Below the pieces are notes generated by a model. The model was not told the DNA's origin. It was given only the letters and a program-made list of their open reading frames with translations, and searched no databases. A DNA stretch of 7,223 nt from Synergistaceae bacterium (GTDB lineage Bacteria; Synergistota; Synergistia; Synergistales; Synergistaceae): assembly GCA_031274465.1 (NCBI GenBank), contig JAISQC010000192.1, forward strand, positions 1-7,223. The letters are read 5' to 3'. Made by a program: the position numbers and the translations under genes. Of this stretch, positions 5,271 to 7,223 are shown in pieces (positions within the stretch are counted from its first letter, which is position 1; every line of letters starts with the position of its first letter).

Positions 5271-5279
5271 TGATATATT
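5271..5279 (+). promoter_or_regulatory. Possible extended -10 promoter of the 163-residue gene
   Basis: TGATATATT fits an extended -10 element (TGn plus TATATT) in the AT-rich 54-base gap after the Memo-family gene, 34 bases before the next ATG. There is no matching -35 at normal spacing. Confidence 0.3.
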
Positions 5280-5313
5280 TTTACGAGAATTTTCGCGGAA
5301 GAGGTTTCGTCGG

Positions 5314-5805
5314 ATGGCGGCAAAAAAGAAGTTCTCGCAAAAACTCTTGATTTTTGCATTGATCGCAGGGATATGCATAATTGCAGTTCAAGCATCGTTC
5401 GTAGGCGCCCATATGCTGCCGTGTCGCGTCGGCGCAAGCGAAAATGCGGCGGGATCTGTCTCTCCGAAGGGCGATGCGATTGACGATAATGAAGCGTTTC
5501 GAAATATGAAAGACATACTGCATCCTTCTTCCAAAGCGGAGGATAGCGCGATTTATTATATGTCCAAAAATGCCTTGTGCCCATTTTCCGACATCGACAG
5601 GAAAATATCGAAAAAAACCCTTATCGCGGCCCGCAACGCACAGGCAATAGCACGCAAGAAATACGAGAAAGAATTTCTCATATCCATCACCGAAGGCGGC
5701 AAAAACGTTAAAAACATCCCCTCCATCATAGAAGAATGGCGTGACGCCGTCGTGCCATTTTATTCAGAAACAAATCAGTGCTTCCCTAAGGAATCGTTGA
5801 TTTAG
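5314..5805 (+). CDS. Membrane-anchored or exported protein of unknown function, 163 residues
   Basis: I do not recognise this family. The N-terminus is MAAKKKFSQK, followed by one hydrophobic segment (about 11-30, LLIFALIAGICIIAVQASFV), so it is either a signal anchor or an uncleaved leader with the rest outside. The remainder is mixed and charged, with a predicted helical basic stretch (about 95-120, KKTLIAARNAQAIARKKYEKE) and four Cys (21, 37, 89, 156). The ATG at 5314 has GGAAGAGG ending 9 bases upstream. The last six codons (PKESLI) lie entirely inside the 19-bp repeat, and the stop follows immediately after it. The natural C-terminus may therefore have been replaced by insertion or recombination at the repeat. 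It follows the Memo-family gene by 54 bases on the same strand and may share its transcript. Confidence 0.65.
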   Translation: MAAKKKFSQKLLIFALIAGICIIAVQASFVGAHMLPCRVGASENAAGSVSPKGDAIDDNEAFRNMKDILHPSSKAEDSAIYYMSKNALCPFSDIDRKISKKTLIAARNAQAIARKKYEKEFLISITEGGKNVKNIPSIIEEWRDAVVPFYSETNQCFPKESLI

Positions 5806-5822
5806 CGATTCCCTAAATATTT
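5784..5822 (+). repeat. 19-bp repeat, right copy, embedded in a hairpin
   Basis: CCCTAAGGAATCGTTGATT (5784-5802) matches the reverse complement of 4267-4285. It continues into a stem-loop: GGAATCG (5790-5796) pairs with CGATTCC (5806-5812) around a nine-base loop that holds the stop codon of the 163-residue gene. The stem is followed by CTAAATATTT, a weak U-rich stretch, so it could also act as a poor terminator. The form suggests the end of a transposon, a MITE remnant or a dispersed palindromic repeat. The family is not identified. Confidence 0.65.
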
Positions 5823-5923
5823 CGCATAAGCAAGTTCCACAAAATGCAGCAAGCCTGAAATGGCTTCAGCCTATATCAGCCGTGCTGGCGTTGTTCGGCA
5901 CGTTATAAAAGAGGTGTGTTTCC

Positions 5924-6784
5924 ATGCTGAAAATCGTATTCGAATGGTTGGGCAAACCAGACCCGGCCACATTGGAACAAATTGCGCAAATACCGGCCAT
6001 ATGCGGCGTATTCTGCAAGCTGTCGTCTTTGTGCGGCGATGGCGCTCTGCGCGAGGAAGAGCTGAGTAACCTCAGGGGAAAAATCGCATGTTCTGGCCTG
6101 GCGCTCGAGGTCGTCGAATATTTTCCGCTTCACGAAGATGTCATACGCATGAAAGGCGACCATAAAAGGCATATCGCAAACTTCAAAGAGGACATAGCGC
6201 GCCTGTCGGAAATCGGGGTTAAATGTCTCTGTTACAGCTTGGATCTGTGTAATGGAAATCAAAGATACGGAGAGCATGGCGAGGCGGAACGCTGGAAAAA
6301 CATGGAATATTTTCTGGGCGAGATAATTCCCGTTGCGGAAAAATATCGCGTTAACATGGCTCTATGCCCGAACGGCCGCGCGCAAACGTTTTCCAAGGCG
6401 CCGGGCTTCGAAGCCGCCGAGAAAGATATCGACGCGCTGCTGGGGCTCCGGCATGAGCGAATACACGGCATCGCCCTGCCCATCTCAGGGCTGGGTCTTG
6501 AAAATTTTGAAAGCCGCAGGAAGTTGGTGCGAAAATACGGCGCTATGGGCCGCATTCATTTCACCGACCTGGGAAATCCCCAAAACCCGGGCGAATCGAA
6601 CGCAAAAGATATTCCGCAGCTTATGAAGGCGTATCACGACGCCGATTTCGAGGGTTACGCGACCCTTGCCCGGCGCGGGGCAAACCCCGGCGCAATCAGC
6701 CCCGATATGGAATTGCGCGGCGTCGCGCTCGGCGCGAATTATCTTGCCGGCGTATGGGATACCCTGGATAAATTTAATTTCTGA
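5924..6784 (+). CDS. Mannonate dehydratase (UxuA)-like protein lacking most metal ligands
   Basis: The protein has 286 residues with the look of a TIM barrel. The N-terminal half follows UxuA closely: FEWLGKPDPATLEQIAQIP (6-24), then LALEVVEYFPLHEDV (59-73) for the usual VExxPVHED, then the helix and strand ANFKEDIARLSEIGVKCLCY (85-104). UxuA converts mannonate to 2-keto-3-deoxygluconate and normally has 350 residues or more. This one lacks the WTRT region, and the metal sites differ: HPDDPP is replaced by CPNGRA (148-153), the Cys-Thr-Gly-Ser segment by GIALPISGLG (182-191), and RPDHG by TLARRG (247-252). Only the RIHF histidine (212) seems kept. The ending ALGANYLAGVWDTL is again UxuA-like. 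It is probably a diverged paralogue with another substrate, a binding role, or no activity. GAGGTG 7 bases upstream supports the ATG. The 52-residue membrane protein follows after 9 bases. Confidence 0.75.
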   Translation: MLKIVFEWLGKPDPATLEQIAQIPAICGVFCKLSSLCGDGALREEELSNLRGKIACSGLALEVVEYFPLHEDVIRMKGDHKRHIANFKEDIARLSEIGVKCLCYSLDLCNGNQRYGEHGEAERWKNMEYFLGEIIPVAEKYRVNMALCPNGRAQTFSKAPGFEAAEKDIDALLGLRHERIHGIALPISGLGLENFESRRKLVRKYGAMGRIHFTDLGNPQNPGESNAKDIPQLMKAYHDADFEGYATLARRGANPGAISPDMELRGVALGANYLAGVWDTLDKFNF

Positions 6785-6793
6785 AGAGGGTTG

Positions 6794-6952
6794 ATGTTTT
6801 TTCAGTGCATGGCGATCGTTAAGATGGATATTTTAGAATGCCGTAAAAACTTGCGAAAGCGGATGATAAAAATGACTGGCATGATTGGTTTCGTGGTTGT
6901 AGTTGTACTGGTGTTCGCGGTTGCTTTGATCATGAAAAAATATACCGGATAA
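6794..6952 (+). CDS. Small single-span membrane protein, 52 residues
   Basis: This frame reads MFFQCMAIVKMDILECRKNLRK, then RMIKMTG and a hydrophobic segment MIGFVVVVVLVFAVALIM, ending KKYTG. The basic residues ahead of the segment suggest the N-terminus stays in the cytoplasm. The ATG at 6794 is preferred: AGAGGG stands 3-4 bases upstream, close but usable, and the upstream stop is only 9 bases away, so translation may be coupled. In-frame ATGs at 6809, 6824 and 6863 lack a ribosome binding site; if used they give 47, 42 or 29 residues. No family is recognised. It may anchor or help the UxuA-like protein, or be an independent small membrane protein; both are inference. Confidence 0.5.
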   Translation: MFFQCMAIVKMDILECRKNLRKRMIKMTGMIGFVVVVVLVFAVALIMKKYTG

Positions 6953-6972
6953 AACCGCGCGGGGGAGGTACT

Positions 6973-7223
6973 GTGACTGGGTGGGTCGGCTTCGCCCTGC
7001 CGTCCATGCGGCGTGTTTCGTATGGCAGTCCGTCGAACGGAGATCCTCGATTTGAAAAGCTGCGGGGATTGTGTACAATAGCGGCAGGGGAAATGCCCGC
7101 AGGGGAGGCTGTGGATTTTTGTCTTGCCCACAAGAGTCGCTTATATACATATTTTAAGGAGGCATTGGCTGAAATGGGAAAGATCTCTTGGGTCGCTGTC
7201 ACGCTTGACAGCTCGGATTTTCG
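6973..7223 (+). CDS. Start of an unrecognised gene, cut by the window end
   Basis: A frame open to the end of the window (83 complete codons) begins at GTG 6973 with GGGGGAGG 4 bases upstream and lies 20 bases after the small membrane protein gene. The product begins MTGWVGFALPSMRRVSYG and continues with a soluble, helical-looking part (FEKLRGLCTIAAGEMPAGEA, then VDFCLAHKSRLYTYFKEALAEM) and a strand-like ISWVAVTLDSSDF. No signal peptide is seen. I do not recognise the family. An alternative is a start at the in-frame ATG 7174, which has AAGGAGG 11 bases upstream and a promoter-like TTGAAA/TACAAT pair further up. Either way the reading frame at the window end is the same. Confidence 0.5.
   Translation, partial: MTGWVGFALPSMRRVSYGSPSNGDPRFEKLRGLCTIAAGEMPAGEAVDFCLAHKSRLYTYFKEALAEMGKISWVAVTLDSSDF
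7052..7079 (+). promoter_or_regulatory. Possible internal promoter near the right edge
   Basis: TTGAAA (7052-7057), 16 bases, and TACAAT (7074-7079) match the consensus at 5 of 6 positions each. It would start a transcript about 90 bases before the ATG at 7174. It lies inside the longer open frame from 6973, so it matters only if the gene truly starts at 7174 or has two promoters. Confidence 0.3.

Noticed and set aside
5881..5902. Stem CGTGC/GCACG before the UxuA-like gene as a terminator
   Set aside because: The stem has only five pairs, a 12-base loop and no T-run; chance is likely.

Overview
The window most likely comes from the phylum Synergistota (Synergistetes), probably an anaerobic chromosome. 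The best evidence is the first gene: its product has a signal peptide and a C-terminal GGCDTGFGG-hydrophobic-RIKK tail, the architecture of the Synergist-CTERM sorting signal. A compact oxygen-sensitive-type sulfite reductase-like protein agrees with anaerobic life. Coding DNA is GC-rich and the main gap, at the left edge, is AT-rich. I saw no tRNA, rRNA, CRISPR array, transposase or phage gene.

Layout. Positions 1-210 hold AT-rich intergenic DNA and a 22-bp perfect palindrome. Positions 211-804 (minus) encode the Synergist-CTERM surface or exported protein. Positions 1006-3545 (minus) form one tight five-gene operon, read right to left: short siroheme/[4Fe-4S] sulfite reductase-like protein, TusA-like protein, ubiquitin-like sulfur carrier (ThiS/HcyS type), ThiF/MoeB-type activating enzyme, and a JAMM/Mec metalloprotease. 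Positions 3657-4016 (minus) encode a CopG-type antitoxin with its own promoter but no visible toxin. Then, on the plus strand, come an exported Memo/AmrB-family protein (4324-5259), an unrecognised membrane-anchored protein (5314-5805), a mannonate-dehydratase-like protein lacking most of the expected metal ligands (5924-6784), a previously unlisted 52-residue membrane protein (6794-6952), and the start of another gene that leaves the window (from 6973).

How the genes work together. The minus-strand operon reads as a protein-thiocarboxylate sulfur assimilation route, like the Wolinella HcyS/HcyF/HcyD and mycobacterial CysO/Mec systems. Sulfur is reduced or delivered by the reductase and TusA-like protein, the carrier is trimmed by the JAMM protease to expose its glycine tail, adenylated by the ThiF-like enzyme and thiocarboxylated, then donates sulfur to an amino-acid synthase not encoded here. 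The carrier ends GGGE, so trimming is required, and the trimming enzyme is the last gene of the operon.

The most interesting points: both the carrier and the protease genes have their best ATG and ribosome binding site one frame away from the body of the gene, the second across an A7 run placed exactly as a -1 slippery heptamer; a 19-bp inverted repeat flanks the Memo/163-aa gene pair and supplies the last six codons of the 163-aa gene; and the UxuA-like protein looks like a repurposed or dead enzyme coupled to a micro-membrane protein.
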